NCBI GenBank assembly: GCA_013396655.1
Contig: WBMV01007706.1
Coordinates: 186,001 to 250,000, forward strand
DNA from: Campylorhamphus procurvoides
Taxonomy: Eukaryota > Chordata > Aves > Passeriformes > Dendrocolaptidae
Direction of reading: 5' to 3'
Length of the DNA: 64,000 bases
The number at the start of each line of letters is the position of its first letter. Within the stretch, counting starts at the first letter, position 1. A program made the translations under genes and the position numbers. The notes beneath the pieces are model-generated. The model was given only the letters and a program-made list of their open reading frames with translations, ran no database searches and was not told the DNA's origin. Positions 14,301 to 27,600 of this stretch are shown in pieces.

Positions 14301-14858
14301 AATGTGTGCACACAGCAAAGCAGCACATGCACATTCCTGCCCTGGTCCTGGTGGGCACATGTCAGCATTGCCCTGCACCCTCCCCAGCAGCACCCAAGCT
14401 CTGATGACCCCCAGATGTCACTCTGGGGACACAGAAAGCCCACCAGGATGAAGCAGAAGAGGTCCTGCACAGCTTTGCACTGGTGCTGGAGCCCACTTTC
14501 CTTCCAGGGCCCACAGTGACAGGTCCACCACCTTTAACACTCTGCTTGTGCCAGACCAGGGTTTCTAGTTGAGCCTGGCATTTATCCCCACCTGCATTCA
14601 TGCCCACTTTGTTACCCTTACACTCTGCACACCAAAACATCTTCACAAAGCCCTGATGATTCAACACAGTGTTGTGTGCACCAGTATTTAGGAAAACCAA
14701 GAGAGGAGCGTGTGGCCTCTTGAAAAAACCCAGGTGGTTGTTCCCATATTCCACCTGCCAACATCACCCTTAAGGCTCCTGTTTGTGTTACACAGCAAAA
14801 GGTGTCTCCAAAGCCCAAAGGACTACAGGTCCAGGAGAAAAGGTGCAAGAGAACCTAC
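8324..14858 (-). other. FARS2 intron between the second and third coding exons
   Basis: A complete intron of about 6.5 kb, bounded by donor GTAGGT at 14858 and acceptor CAG ending at 8324. It is AT-rich. Small repeats seen are a run of AAAT units at about 8340-8357, an AT run at 8811-8822, a 14-bp direct repeat (CTGAATACTATATT at 13276 and 13296), and TA repeats at 13341-13352. The 14.3-14.85 kb end is richer in G and C. No nested gene, RNA gene or transposon remnant could be recognised. Confidence 0.88.
13341..13352. repeat. Short TA microsatellite
   Basis: Six uninterrupted TA units in an AT-rich intron. No function is suggested. Confidence 0.8.
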
Positions 14859-15018
14859 CGTCCCCAAAGATGTGAGCCATGAGCTTGGTGAGCACCTGCT
14901 TGAGGTTGAACTCCACCAGCCTCACGGCCTCCATGGTGTGACACTCCTGCTTGTGCGCGGTGCGGTGGCCTTGCTCAAACAGCTGCAAACCTTCCCCGTC
15001 TCTGACGCTGGAGAACAG
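14859..15018 (-). CDS. FARS2: FARS2 second coding exon (catalytic core)
   Basis: This 160-nt exon encodes residues 207-259 and the first base of codon 260. The peptide contains [16 protein letters not shown] and THTMEAV-like [15 protein letters not shown], closely matching vertebrate FARS2 immediately downstream of the preceding exon. The acceptor reads GTGTTCCAG with AG at 15020-15019, and the donor is GTAGGT beginning at 14858. It enters in phase 0, matching the exon at 24003, and leaves in phase 1, matching the exon at 8323. Within the family this segment lies between motif 2 and the phenylalanine pocket and helps form the class II beta-sheet scaffold. At the splice junction, Gly-Leu-Gln replaces the Glu-Leu-Glu of the human protein; I see no other oddity. 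The surrounding 14.3-15.0 kb is noticeably richer in G and C than the rest of the intron. Confidence 0.96.
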
Positions 15019-15480
15019 CTGGAACACAACCACAAGAACACCAGTGTTTTGCATCAGTGATTGTCTAAATGCAAACAGAGAATGAAGTTTCATTGATTTA
15101 AGTCTGCACCGTGAAAAACAAATGTAGAGACTCTGATTTTACACAAATTCTGTTCACTAAACGCAGAGATAAAGCATCACGAAACCAGAAATATTTAAAT
15201 AATTAGATTTGCTTTATTTCTGTACTTTATCTTCAAATAATATGATTAGCTACAGGAAAATATTAACTTATTAAAGAAGTATCTCTCTTTTGCAGATTCT
15301 GTTACTTTGAAAGTTATCATGCAGAACAAAGTCCCCTGTACAGTATATGTAAATTATATCCCCAAAACTACATTACACAACAGCATTTATCACAGCTTCA
15401 ACTTCAGCTAGATGTGAACGATGTAAAATATCAAAACATCCAACACTTCTTAAAGACTATGATCAAATTACCATTTAAAA

Positions 15481-15548
15481 GTAAATAAAGAAACCAAAAA
15501 GCCACAAAAGCAACCAAACAAAACCCCACCAAAACAAACAACAAACTC
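15481..15548. repeat. A/C-rich low-complexity tract
   Basis: The plus strand is built of CAAA, CCAAAA and AACAAAC units with almost no T or G. It is the complement in style of the G/T-rich tracts elsewhere in the window. Confidence 0.7.
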
Positions 15549-18500
15549 TGCAGCAGTTTAATGAGACCTTAAGTTGCTTACATTTGCTTCATCTTGGGTA
15601 CAGTTCATTCATTTCAGGACTACTATTTGCCTGTATATTCCCACACTCAGCATCCTTTTTGTGTACAGGAATTTTGTCCATGGGGCTTAAGGATTCATGA
15701 TCTTGCGCTGAGGTTTACAGATAAATGACAAAGCACAGGGACAGCTGTTTTGGAATGACTTGCTCTTTATTCAGAGGCTGCTCCCCATCACATCTGCTGC
15801 AAGTTGAAGATTTCTGTTTCCTGCATCTCCCCACATCTTTCTGGCCAGGTGATCCCAGACAAATACATACCAGCAAAACTCCAGCCTCTCACAGAGGCCA
15901 ACAAAACATTCATTGAACAGCAACACTGGAGGCTCTGCTTCTTGGGGAGACAAGCAGGCAGTTTTACACTCTAAAGAGCACTTTTGCTGGAAATCCTTAC
16001 AGCTGTACAAAAAAACCAGCTCTGTTAAAGTCTGGAGGGTGGGGAGAGCTAATTGTGAAAGTGGTTCTAGTGCCCTTTCCTACCCCTCCTTTTCCAGCTT
16101 CCCATAGTCAATCAAGCACACACAGAGGGGAAAAACACGCAGAGAGATCTCCTTCCCATTAAGGTTCCCAGCATAACTAGCTCTTACTCAGGTGATGCCA
16201 CGAACAGTGTGTAACCTTAACAACTCGTGGATGCCCAAAGAAGCTGTTTTAATTGCAGTTTGATGCCTTTGGTGCACTAAATGCTCTAAACAAAACATTC
16301 AAGTGAACCTCTGAAGTCTACAAATGCTGGATACAATTAATTAAGGCTCCTTTCTAGCAGGTTTCATACAGACCCAATGCATGCCTGAAGAGTCTGAGTG
16401 TAGACAGCAGGCAAACTAGCAACCAAATGGATTGAAGGAATAAAAATAATATCCAGTAGCATTTAACTTTTTACTGGAAGCCTCAAGAAGACTTTGCTGG
16501 CAGCTTGAAAAAACACTTATCCACTTAATCTCTTTAGTGTGCTGCAGAAAATACTAAATAAAAAAGGAAAAGGATAAATACCGAAGAAAATGATTCTCCA
16601 TCAGTCAAAAATGCCTTTACTAACCAAAAGGCAGCATCTTGACAAAACTAGGTATTACCCTTTTAAATAACACATTCTTTATTCAAGTGCTAACCTGTAA
16701 GATTAAACCCCTTCTTTCTCCTGGCATTATTTCTGCCCTGGATGGAACCAGCAGATGACACCCACCCTGTAAGTCATTTGCTGTCAGCAGGGCAGATCAG
16801 TCACCCAGCACATGATTTGGAAAGCCAGGGGGAATTCACAGAGGGCAGCATTAGCCCAGGGAGGGTAATTGTCTCAGGCTCTCCATGTGGTCAATGGACA
16901 CAGTAAGTGAGAAACCCCCTTCAGGCAACAGAGATTCTCCCCCCTTGGACCAGAATTGTTCTGTTTGCACATTAGAAGGTACATTTGCTATTTTCCCTAT
17001 CAGCAGTATTTTAGGACACAAAACTCTATTCTATCTTTTCCCCTTCATTCCTCCCTTCAGCTTAAAATTGGTGCCTCAGACAACTGCAAGGAACAGATAG
17101 TCTGGACACTAGCCTTTAAAATACAGCATATGTATCAACAAGTACATAGAGATATTTTCCCTCACCGCTGTATTATTCCTGAAACATGGATGTTGTAGTT
17201 ACTGCCTTAAGCAAAATGTTATCTCAGTAGTTTATATCAGACGTGGAAACAACACATGTGCAAGAACAATTAACCACATTTAGTCACACTGCAGCCCTCT
17301 AACCTGCCTGAGCCTCCATCCTCCCAAACTACTCATATGCACCATTTCCTTTTCCAAGCCAGCACAAGTGTCCATGAGGCAACATACTGAGCCAGGCTGG
17401 GTCTGGATGAGCAATAACCCAGGAGGAGGGAAGAAACTGAGGGATGTGAAAATGGTCAAGTTCTACTCAGTAATCAAACATCAGAACACCAGCAGCACCA
17501 AGAGATGTGCCTCTTTGGGCATGGGTGTGATGCTACTCCAGTTTAGACTGTGGGAAAACACAGCCATAGGGAAGTCCCCAAAAAACAGGCAGTGGCAAGA
17601 AAACAGCCCCTCTTACAAGCAGGCACCAAGATGCACTGTGGTATTCTCCAGAGAGGCTCCCTCAGCTCCTGTCAACTGCAGCACAGCTGTGGAGGGGCTT
17701 ATACTGAGGAAAGAAAGATGCCTTACAGTTGTATTAATATTTATTCCCGATTTTCCATCCACTGACATTGCTATGTCAATATGAGCAGCTTTAACTTATA
17801 CACCAATTCCACTATTACAATGATTGAACTGTGCTAAGGACATCTCTTGGATTAGGAACACTTCAACATTTCTATATACATAAAGCCAGGAAAGTCAAAG
17901 CTGGAATAAAATGAAGAATCACCCACGGTTGCTCCTTTTTGATGTCAATTTTTCTCAAGCACATACCTGAGCAAATGGAGAAAAAAATATATCTAACAGT
18001 CTTGCATAAAACACTGGCACATCCAAGATGTCACATTTTCATGCACTATATTATTCCTTCAGTGCACACAAAAACAAAATGCACTATTTTATTGTATTGA
18101 ATATAATCAGTCACTACAAGAAATTTCCTGTAGCCACAAATGGAGCACCTTCTTGTCTGTCCAGTGTAAGCACAGTAAGTGTCCTTTAAGTGAAGGTGGG
18201 CAGAACATGGACTATTGTATCACCATGCAGAAATAAAACAAAAAAATAATAATCACCAGGATTTATCAGCATATCTGACCCATGGTGCATTACAATGGAG
18301 CAAGGAGAAAGGAACTGAAGTGACCTAACCATGTGGCATGAAATTTACTCACAATTTAGCTCATAATAAGAATAAATTCAAATTTGATAACATGTAATGG
18401 CAAGAAGATATGGGGTTTTAATTGGGCAAATACAAACACTCCTTCAAAAGCACATTTTGGTATTTCTCAGCCTGGCACAAAGGGCAGAAGTCACATTTGC

Positions 18501-20094
18501 CATTTAAATAAAGACCCCAAAGTTTCCTCAGTCACTTGACAAGACTGTTTAGTCTCACACCCCTTCATTATCCATACACTGAGGATTCAGTCCAAGAGGA
18601 AGGGTCTCTTTATAGGGCAGCATTCATAGTAGGTTTCAGATCAAAGAGCTCTCTAAGTACATCCTGTCTTTCCACAATGCAGTTGTGTACTTCTTGTGCC
18701 ACTCATGCATACAGCAGTGATCAAGATAATGAATAAATCATGCTCATGTACTCACAGACAAACCAGCATTTGAGATTATCTCCGCACGAGGATCTGCATG
18801 TGGCACCACTCAACCTTGCCACACCAAATCCACTTTGGCTCACTGGCCCTGATAAATACCCCTAAAAATGAACCACCAGCTGCACTCTGAATCAATCTAA
18901 AAAGAGAACCCATTTGCACAACGTCCTAAAAGTGCTGTGGAACTCAAACCTCGACCCACGGATCATGAATGATGAAGATGATGCCACTCACAGATGGCTC
19001 CAAGAGAAAACCTACTGTCAGTCCCAGTCAGCCTCCAAGATGTAAATCTGCACCCTGAGCACTTTCAGACTTCCAGGTACCAAGGAGATCATTCATGTGA
19101 CAGAAGGCTCTTCACTGCACCTCAGTAAGAACAGGTTTGGGGAGAAAAGGGCAAAAATCCCTTCAAGCCACAAGCTTGTTGGTGGTCACCTTGATTTCTA
19201 CATCCTCCCATTTTCAGTCCTCCAGTTACAGCAAAGAAAGGTTATTTCTGTTCATTTGTTTGACCTAATGAAAGTGTTTCTGGAAGAAAAGGGAAAACCC
19301 ACAGAGATGGCTCTGCACCAGAAGGAAAAAGTAACACTGCTACGAAGATCCCTGTTATGATGAGACAAATATGATGGGACCCAGACTTTGTGGCAATAGA
19401 AATTCCTTTCCTTTTAAGCACCTTAGACTTCTGAAATACATTTGTAGACATTTTGCTCTTTTTTTCTTTTCTGCACAATTTAAAAATCACATTGAATAGA
19501 CTTAACTGCTTTATTCTGAAAAGCATTGTTGAATTGATTTTTTTTCAGCTAGATGACACAAACCAAGATAAAGTTTGAAAGAGTATTTTACATTAAGTCT
19601 TTGCAATAAAAGATACACCAGTGGTTTTCAAACTTTCTAGACCACTGGAACACTATGAAAATCTCACAGATTTAAATTCCTTTGCATGTGAGGATTAAAA
19701 ACAGGGACTGAAGACAGGAAGGAGCTTTCCTTTGATGCAATGTCACAGCAGAAGCACAGCAACATATGGAATTTTGGAGAAGTCAAGCCTAAAGACACTA
19801 GTTTTGTAAGTGAAAACCTAAGATGGCACTTGATTTTAATAATTAAAAAAAATCAAAACAAACCTGTAGGTTAATGGTCAATCAGGTGTTCACACCTACC
19901 CCAAAGCATAAAGAAAAGGATAAAAGTGACTTTTTTTCTTGTTAACAATACTTAAGGAATATTGCCAAGGTATTTAAGTACAGGAGGATGAGGAAAGGGG
20001 TAGGTATTTAGATGGAAAAGAGAGAAATCTACTTTTGTATTGCCTAGAACAAGAATCTTTACATTTCAGGATACAAATGCCACAAGTTTTTGGG

Positions 20095-20240
20095 GAGATT
20101 TTTTGCTTGTTTTGGTTTGGGGTCTTTTTCTTGTTGTTGCTTTGGGAGGGGGGGAGGGTTGTGGGGTTTTCTTGCTTTGGAGGGAGTTGTTTGTGTGTTT
20201 GTTTTTTGGGTTATTTTTGGTTGGTTTTGGGGTGTTTTTT
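20095..20240. repeat. G/T-rich tract with G-quadruplex motif
   Basis: The plus strand carries about 145 bases of T runs and G runs. At 20144-20158 four runs of at least three G can be separated by single bases (GGGAGGGGGGGAGGG), the classic short-loop quadruplex pattern, with another GGGG at 20163-20166. Because FARS2 is transcribed leftward, its pre-mRNA would contain the C-rich complement; the G-rich strand is the non-transcript strand. Confidence 0.8.
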
Positions 20241-22335
20241 TAGAGTTATATATACTGCTTTGGAGGAGCAGTTCTTTGTTTGCAACTGGAATATTTACTG
20301 GTTTTCCACTGTACCCTAACAAAAAGGTTGCTGTATCCACCATAAACATTTCAATGGAGAATAAAGATCTATCCCTACTACCTCCAGCATAAATAAGCCT
20401 GATGAGAGCATTTCTTCATCTAAACAATCTGGTATTGGCCTCCATTGGAACAAGGTTACTAAATTAGAGGAGCAATTCCTATGTTTTAGCATCTGTTCCC
20501 CTTAAAATTTATGTATAACTCAGCACAGACTATAAAACACCGTATGAAGTCTCTTTCCAATGTGTAAATATTTTTTGTTACCAGCTGAAAGCTGTTCATT
20601 GACTGCCATTGGGTTTATATTGGCTCCCTCTTCTGGCTGAATGGCAAAAAGTGCAGTTTAGCTGAGGGTTTTTTTCTCTTTTCCATAAATGATGGAACTG
20701 CATCAAAGGCAACAGCATAGCAGGGAAATAATTTCTTTTATAACCCACGCAGGGAAGTTGCCCAGTTCAAATCCGACTACAGAAGTATCAAAAATGCCAA
20801 TTCAAAGCACTAAAAAAAAGAAAAAAGAACATACTCCATAGAAGGAAAAAGAAATCTAAACAACCATTAGGAGGAAAACAAAATACAAACAGAATACAAA
20901 AGAAATACCTCTTGGCAGTGCTATTTAAGTTCATTTTATGTTCAGAATTCTGAAACACATTTGGGAAGGTATTTTTGGCTCTGGTTTTAACTATTTATAT
21001 TAGTTCGTTCCTAACTGTTCTATATATTACATTCAGGTAATAATTACTTAAAATATTTTTAAATATATTGAAAACACGTCTAAGTAGATTTTCAAGTGTT
21101 CTTCGATAGCAGTCCGAGGACATTTATTAAAGGTTTATAGGAAATTTAAGCATGAATTATTCTAACTTTTAGCAATGAGTTAGTTTGGAAAATGGAATTT
21201 CTTTAGTACTTTAATATTTGCACTCGTACCAAGCTGCAGAAAAGCATCAGTTACCCCCTCATCTTTGAATTATAGATTACTTTTCTCTTTAAAAAATAAT
21301 CAACCAACCATCATGAAAAACCATAGAGCCAAAGAAGCAAATGGCTCACAAACATCTCAGAACAAACACTGTAAATTTGCCAAACTCTAATTTGTTTTTT
21401 CAGCTCTTACTTCCAATGCATTGATTTTAATTTGGATATGAAGAAGAATCATACTGAGGGTTTCTATCCCAGGGCAGGAGTTTTAACCCAGTCTTGACTA
21501 TGGAATTGGGTATTTGTAAAGGAGACACAGTTTTCTACATCTTTCCTATCCTGCCCACAATTTCGGCTGGGGATGAACTGACATTTTCCCCCCCTTCCTA
21601 AACTGAGATGAGGCATCAAATTCCTCTAAACTCAAGATCCTATAAAATAACTCTTGGTTTTGGGCTTTGTTCTCACACCTCCCAGGTCAGTGGTCACACT
21701 GAGAACATAACAAATGATAAATGCATAAATCAAAATAACAAATTAAAGCAGCCAACTGACCATAGCATGTAAAATTACTATATTGGGCATAAGATGAGAT
21801 GTATCCAGGGCTTGAAGCTAAAAGTGAACAGCTTTTCCCTTGGTTCCAAAGATTCTGATCCTCAGTCCTGTGCAAATTCCCTCACACCAGAGATTGCAGC
21901 CTGGTTAGGAATGATAAGTCTGAGATGAAGGTAACAGGCGCTGACATTCACATGTTTCTGCTCAGTGGGTTACAACTTAAACAGGAGTATAAATAAATTA
22001 ATAGTTGAATATTTCTCTCATGTAGTATTACCTCTATTTAGTCTTTCTTCCGCTCAGGCAGTTCCTTCTGGAATTATTTAAATGTGGATTATTTTGAACA
22101 GGCAACCAGAATATAAAACACAGAAAGAGTCCCCAGTGAAATTTCAGAATAACACATTCAGTTTTTTCCACGAGGCTCTTGTGATTATGACTGTACAAAG
22201 TGCTATGTATGGCAAGGCTCCATCAATATTTAAACATGAACCGAAGCAGAAAAGGCTGCTTCAGATCATGCTCAGGTTTAGAATTTCTGCATGTTGCCCA
22301 ATAAACAAAACTTTACACATTTTATATTGATAAAG

Positions 22336-22377
22336 AAAGAATAGTGGTGTACAAAGTCCAATGGACTTTCATTCTTT
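22336..22377. repeat. Short nested inverted repeat
   Basis: AAAGTCCA (22353-22360) and TGGACTTT (22362-22369) are perfect inverted copies around one base. They are flanked by AAAGAAT (22336-22342) and ATTCTTT (22371-22377), also inverted copies. A hairpin with one asymmetric internal loop is possible. No flanking gene or target duplication is visible. Confidence 0.7.
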
Positions 22378-24002
22378 AGAGAGACATTTTCCAGCACAAA
22401 GCTAACTTCAAATCCATCAGCTTTTAATGTTCTCCAATATTGTCTCGATCATTTTCTTGGTGAAAAAGAAAGAGGAGAAAAAGAAACAAGCAGTTTCCAA
22501 TGCAATGAATTAGATTGTTAAGCATTGTATATTCCTAGATAGAATATGTCACTGTAACTCTGTTCCCAGTTATTAAAATCCTATTATTCCCATTATTAAA
22601 TTTGTAGAGTAGAAATAAGTAGTCCGTCATTGAGATTAAAATTTCTTAGGGGGTATATTCATTAACAAGTATTTCAATAATTAGATCAATCACACCTAAA
22701 TTTGCAGAAATTTCATCCTGCAAGAATGTTGATGTTCTAATTTTGTGGCAGAGAAAAATCTTTCCATCTGAATGCCTGAACTCCTGCTCAAGTTAAAAAA
22801 AGAATGTCATGAACCAAAAACGTTAAGAAACGGTATTTTCTTCACATAATGTTATACATTTTTCTCTTCTATACATCCTGATTGTATTCATAAATAGACC
22901 TGAGGGAAAAGAACAGCAAAGACTGCCTGAGCCTGCAAGGTTTCCTTTTCCTGGTTCCCAGAGAAGCAGCTGCAGGCTGGATCCCACAGCCCCTGGGACA
23001 CCTGCAGAGGCAGCAATGTGTTTGCAGTGGGGTGGGAAACACCAGTGCAGGCAGAGCAAACCCCTCCCATCCCAGAGCAAAGCACTGCTCTATGATTATC
23101 CTGGTTTTCCCTCAGGCATCCAAACCCATCAGGCTTCCCTGCCAAGCTCCTGTCACCCATTGGCAGCCACATTAAGAACGCTCTGCATCTCAGTATTATT
23201 AGAATGAGCTAGTTTTAGTTATAGAAATGTGAATTTGGCAGTATCGCTACAAGCGTACACAAATTATACAAATCAATTACTATTTGGAAAACAAACTGGC
23301 TTATATTTACCCCTGATCAATGATGCAGCAGAGTACTTAATGACAGCCAAGCACTTGCAGAACATGCAAGCTGTGCCAACAAAATATATAAACTTAAGAG
23401 TCTTGGACATCTACCTAGAGCTCTTTAGCTGATGGCTCTGGACTCTAATGAGTTTACTGTGTATGCATCACACACACATAACTATTGGCTGCAACAGATG
23501 AAAGATGAATCCTTCAGTGCAGAGTTAGGATGAGAAGAATGGAACAATTCCCTAAAAAAACACATTTGTTTACAGAAGGCTGGTGCTATTAAAATTAAAA
23601 CAAGAAAGACAATAAAAACTGCACTTTGGATGTAGTTGTAACAACTCACATCCATGAGTCCTTCAAGTATTAATTTGATAGAGTTTTTTGGTAAAGTGAT
23701 CTCACCAGAAGAGAGTTGTGACAGAAAGAGAACTGAATTGTGCAAATCATTAACTGACAAGATGTTTCCTTTCAGGTATCTATTTTATTAGCTAGCTTTC
23801 AATAATACTGTCCTTTCATTTCTACACATTTTTCTGGGGAAGTTTATAGTTGTTTTCAAAGTCTACGTTTTCCATCTAAAGTATTACTGTATGATCCATC
23901 ACTTCAGCATAACACACTTACCTGCATGAGCTGTGCTTACAGCAAACACAAGACTATGCAACGAAGACAAAGTCTCCTTCACCCCAACCAGAGAATTCCT
24001 AC

Positions 24003-24620
24003 CTCGTGACAGGAGAAGAGCCGAACTCCCTCCATCTGGTGGAAGACAGGGTAGTGAGTGCTGTCAATTGTGTCTCGACGGTAGACATCCCCCACTGCCA
24101 GAAAAGCATCCAGGCCTGAGTGTATCAAGTCCCACTGATGAGCTGATGTGTGTGCCCTCAGCATGTGCTCACGATTCAAGTAATAGTTGTCCTCTTTCCT
24201 CCTGCTGGCATGGTTTTGAGGGATAAGTAAGCTATCAAAATTCTGCTGCACTGTTACCACTGGAGAAAGATGGTCATAAACAGAAAAGAGTGGAGTCCCA
24301 CGGCGCCCCAAGTAGTGTTTGTAGAAGTGCTCCTTCACCTGCTCCTTGATCAGCCACAGAGGGTGATGTTTTCTGTTGTGCAAGTTCTTGCCCACCTTGG
24401 AAAGAATCTTCTCTGTGACGTTGCTGTAGTCATCCTGAGGATATGATTTACCGAGCAGTTCCACAGTATTTGAGGAGGGGGCACTGGCAGCAAAATCTGA
24501 AGGTGCAGACTTGGATGAAGAACACCTCGAATGGGTGGGAATTCCTCTGACTTTTACTTTTGGTGATAAAGCTGTTTTAGAATACTTAGCTACTCTCATG
24601 AATTTCCAGAGCATTGCCAT
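24003..24620 (-). CDS. FARS2: FARS2 first coding exon: start codon, mitochondrial targeting peptide, N-terminal catalytic domain
   Basis: This exon encodes residues 1-206 of mitochondrial phenylalanyl-tRNA synthetase, which charges mitochondrial tRNA-Phe in the matrix as a monomer. I recognised it by close similarity to vertebrate FARS2 from [12 protein letters not shown] (residues 53-64) onward, including HTSAHQW (157-163) and the class II motif 2 block VGDVYRRD (176-183) with [10 protein letters not shown] (189-198). Q195 and E197 match the family residues that contact the phenylalanine amino group. Residues 1-35 are basic and lack acidic residues, as expected of a matrix targeting peptide, and are poorly conserved. 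The ATG has A at -3 and G at +4; a second in-frame ATG lies two codons on. The exon begins at 24638 after a pyrimidine-rich acceptor (AG at 24640-24639), giving 18 nt of 5' UTR. It ends at 24003 with donor GTAGGA, phase 0. The start of the mature protein is not determined. Confidence 0.97.
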
Positions 24621-24638
24621 CGTGAACTTTCTTATAAT

Positions 24639-27600
24639 CTAGAGAAACAAACAAACAAAAAAAAAGAATGAAAAATGTTTGAGTTAGGAATGGCACTCTT
24701 GCTGCAGGAATTGCTGATACCTCAGGGATACATGAACCCAAATGTCTGCTTGATTATTATGACAAAATTTCTGTCATAAACCACTATTTTGACTTCAGAG
24801 GAGAAAGTTCAGCTAGGATATCTTATTCAATAATCAGCCTTCTGCATCACTGCATTAATACTAATGACTCCAGACCTAACCTTAACCCCAGTCCAGAAAA
24901 TGCTCTTTATAGCTGAATAAACACCAGCCTTCTTTGAAACAGTACTTTTCCTCCAGTTAAAGTATGAGGGAATAACCAAATAGTACTTAAAAGAAACTCA
25001 AAAATTTAACAGTGCCCTTTGGTAGGCAGAACTTGCTTATAATAAAACCCCAAGCAATAACTTCTTGCTGTATCATCTCCCCCATTAGCAGAAGCTCCAG
25101 AACACATTTCACATCAACCTGATGCATGTGGCACACACTGTGCAGTCATTGCTAATTCTTATTTAATACAAAATAAAACCATTTTAACTTTTCAAACTAC
25201 TGAACCACTGTGAAAAAAAAACAGATGGCTGGACCACAAGCCATTTATTTATATATAAACAGCATATTAAGTTCACATATGAGTATTGCACAAGATTCAC
25301 AATAAAGGCTCCATATACTCAGAATCAGTGTGAGCATTTTGGGGTGAGCCCAAAACCCGTTTCTTGTTCTGATATGCAAAATTCCTTAAAAATCTATAGC
25401 CAGGCTTCAGAAATAGGTTCCAGTAAAATAACTAAGCATAATAATTTCCTTATTCTAGAAGGGTAAAACAGAGGCATTAGAAGTTAAGTGACTGGGGAAA
25501 GATATCTGCTCCAAAGAGACTGACTTGTATTTCCTATGAACCAAGAAATACAGGGGACAAGTTTTCTGGGTCTAAGACCAGAATTAAATAAATCAATTAA
25601 ATATAAAGGCAAGTTGGGGAGACAGAAATTAAATTTGGCAGGGCAGCATAATAGTTGGTTTAATCCTTTTTCTGGTCAAGTATCTTCAGAAATAAAGAGC
25701 AGCTACAACTTTTATCTAGTTTTAAAACCTTGAAGCACTGCCTTTGGCAGGGGGGCAGTTAAGAGTTTACAAAACTATTTCACCAAGTTAGTTCTTGACC
25801 ATTACTGAGAAGGTTCATCCATAAATGAATTCACACACACCAGAGACCAATTTGACACAGGCTAAACAAGGGACAGTCTTACATTGTGAAAGAAGCTCCC
25901 TTTTCCCAAAAAATACGTTCTCCTTCATGGAAAGTGAGTTCTCATTTTCAAACAGCTGCTTGAAATACCCAGTTCTAGTCAGATAATGAATTCCGCTTCC
26001 CTTAAGTAAATACCACCATCTGCCCATACATTTATTTTTCTAAAAAACTCAATTCAAAACTTACACATAACTGTAATGTACAAAAAACTCTCGTGACTTT
26101 ATTGTGATTCTTGTGATGTTTGCTGATTTTCTAAATATCATTCCTCTGAGAATCAGACAACCATATGAGAAGTTTAACTTTCACAGAGAGTTCTCATGAT
26201 TAAAAATCTATACACAAAAAATTAGGACATGACCCATAAGTGTATGTGAGGGCCCTTCTATTTGTTTGTTTCTTTTAAGACTCACTGTTTATCAGGGAGA
26301 CTCTAATGTATACCTAATGTTTCAGTATTTGTAATGAGCAGCACTGGTATCAGTTTCTCATAGTTCAGAAACACTAATTTTCTGAGAAAGTGATACGTAT
26401 CCTCCTCACAAACTTGTACAGGAGAAAAACCTACAGGTGAACTTGTATCAGAGTTTTCATCCTAACATTACGCTTGTGCCTTGAAAAGTTAAATGGCATT
26501 ATAACCTGGATTCCTATAATCCAAAGCAAAATACACTGTGAGTAGTAAGAAAAAAAAGTTAGTTATCCAGTGTTTTCTGTTGAGTTATCCAATGTCCAAG
26601 TCCTGAAAACAGCAGCAAACAAACAGTAAAGGAGACACTGACATGGTATCACAGAGAGCACCAGGACCACTGAAATCCTTCACCAACACTGCTGCTTCCT
26701 TCTCCCACCACAGACTCAGGTATTCATTCCTCTTTCAGGATATTTACAGAAAAATGGTATGGGACTTAGTTCAACTCAAGTTACACTGGGGAAAGAAGCC
26801 ACAGAGAAGAAGGAAAATAAAACATGTTTACACTCTGTAGATGGTACACAAAATCTTCAAATCAAAGTAATGTTTACCAAGGTGGAGAGTGATACTGGAA
26901 AAAGAGAGAGCTCTTCACCTTTCTTCTAGCAATAAATATCTGGTGTTAAGGATAACTAATTACTTATGTTCACTTAGTAAATGGACATTTATGTCTATTT
27001 ATTTCTGTCTATAGTTACCTAAACATCTACAAAAACACAGTTTATAATTTTTTCTTTATTTCCACCATGCTTATTATTTGGCACCAAAACAAAACTGGCT
27101 TCTGTGCACACTGACAAAACCTGAATCCCACCACAAGGACTGCCAGCCATCTAACAAGCAGCTGCAGGTCCTGCAGCTGCAAACACACAGGAATGGGAAA
27201 TAACACTGAACACCACCCCTGGCATCTACAATCCAAGGCTCCACCAGCATCACCAGAGGGTCCTGTGCTCCTGACAGGCACTGCAGGGCATTGGAAGCAC
27301 GCTGCCCTGGCAGCAGCTCCTGGAGGGGTTCTCAGAGCATTGCAGGAGGACATGCAAGCACCAGACCCACCATGTCCTTACCCAGACACTGCCACTTGCA
27401 CATTCCAGGAGACCTGAACAGCTCCTCTGAAGCTCCACAGGGCTCGAGTCCCTGGACCTCAATGTCCACACTGAGATGTTTAAGACAATTGCAGGAACTC
27501 AGAGCTTTGACAGGGGTGATATCAGAGTTCATGTTGTGGCAATACATTTGGAACTGTGCCTGCACCTGGGTATGACCTTTAGAGCAGATTTCAGGTAGAC

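Larger units (their letters stand above)
15019..24002 (-). other. FARS2 intron between the first and second coding exons
   Basis: A complete intron of about 9.0 kb from donor GTAGGA at 24002 to the acceptor ending at 15019. Contents seen are an A/C-rich tract at 15481-15548, a G/T-rich tract with a G-quadruplex motif at about 20095-20240, and an inverted repeat at 22336-22377. The longest open frame (17368-17784, plus strand, 138 codons) has no recognisable domain and is antisense to the gene. I treat it as chance. Confidence 0.88.

Noticed and set aside
14286..14848. Several overlapping frames of 76-130 codons next to a FARS2 exon
   Set aside because: They reflect locally higher G and C content with fewer stops. 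None matches FARS2 or another family, and the true exon is only 14859-15018.
17368..17784. 138-codon plus-strand open frame, longest frame outside FARS2
   Set aside because: No recognisable domain, no splice context, antisense to FARS2, and composition typical of chance frames. A second overlapping frame is also open.
20035..20392. Cluster of overlapping frames on both strands around 20.1 kb
   Set aside because: All are products of the G/T low-complexity tract (Phe, Gly, Trp or Lys, Pro, Gln rich).
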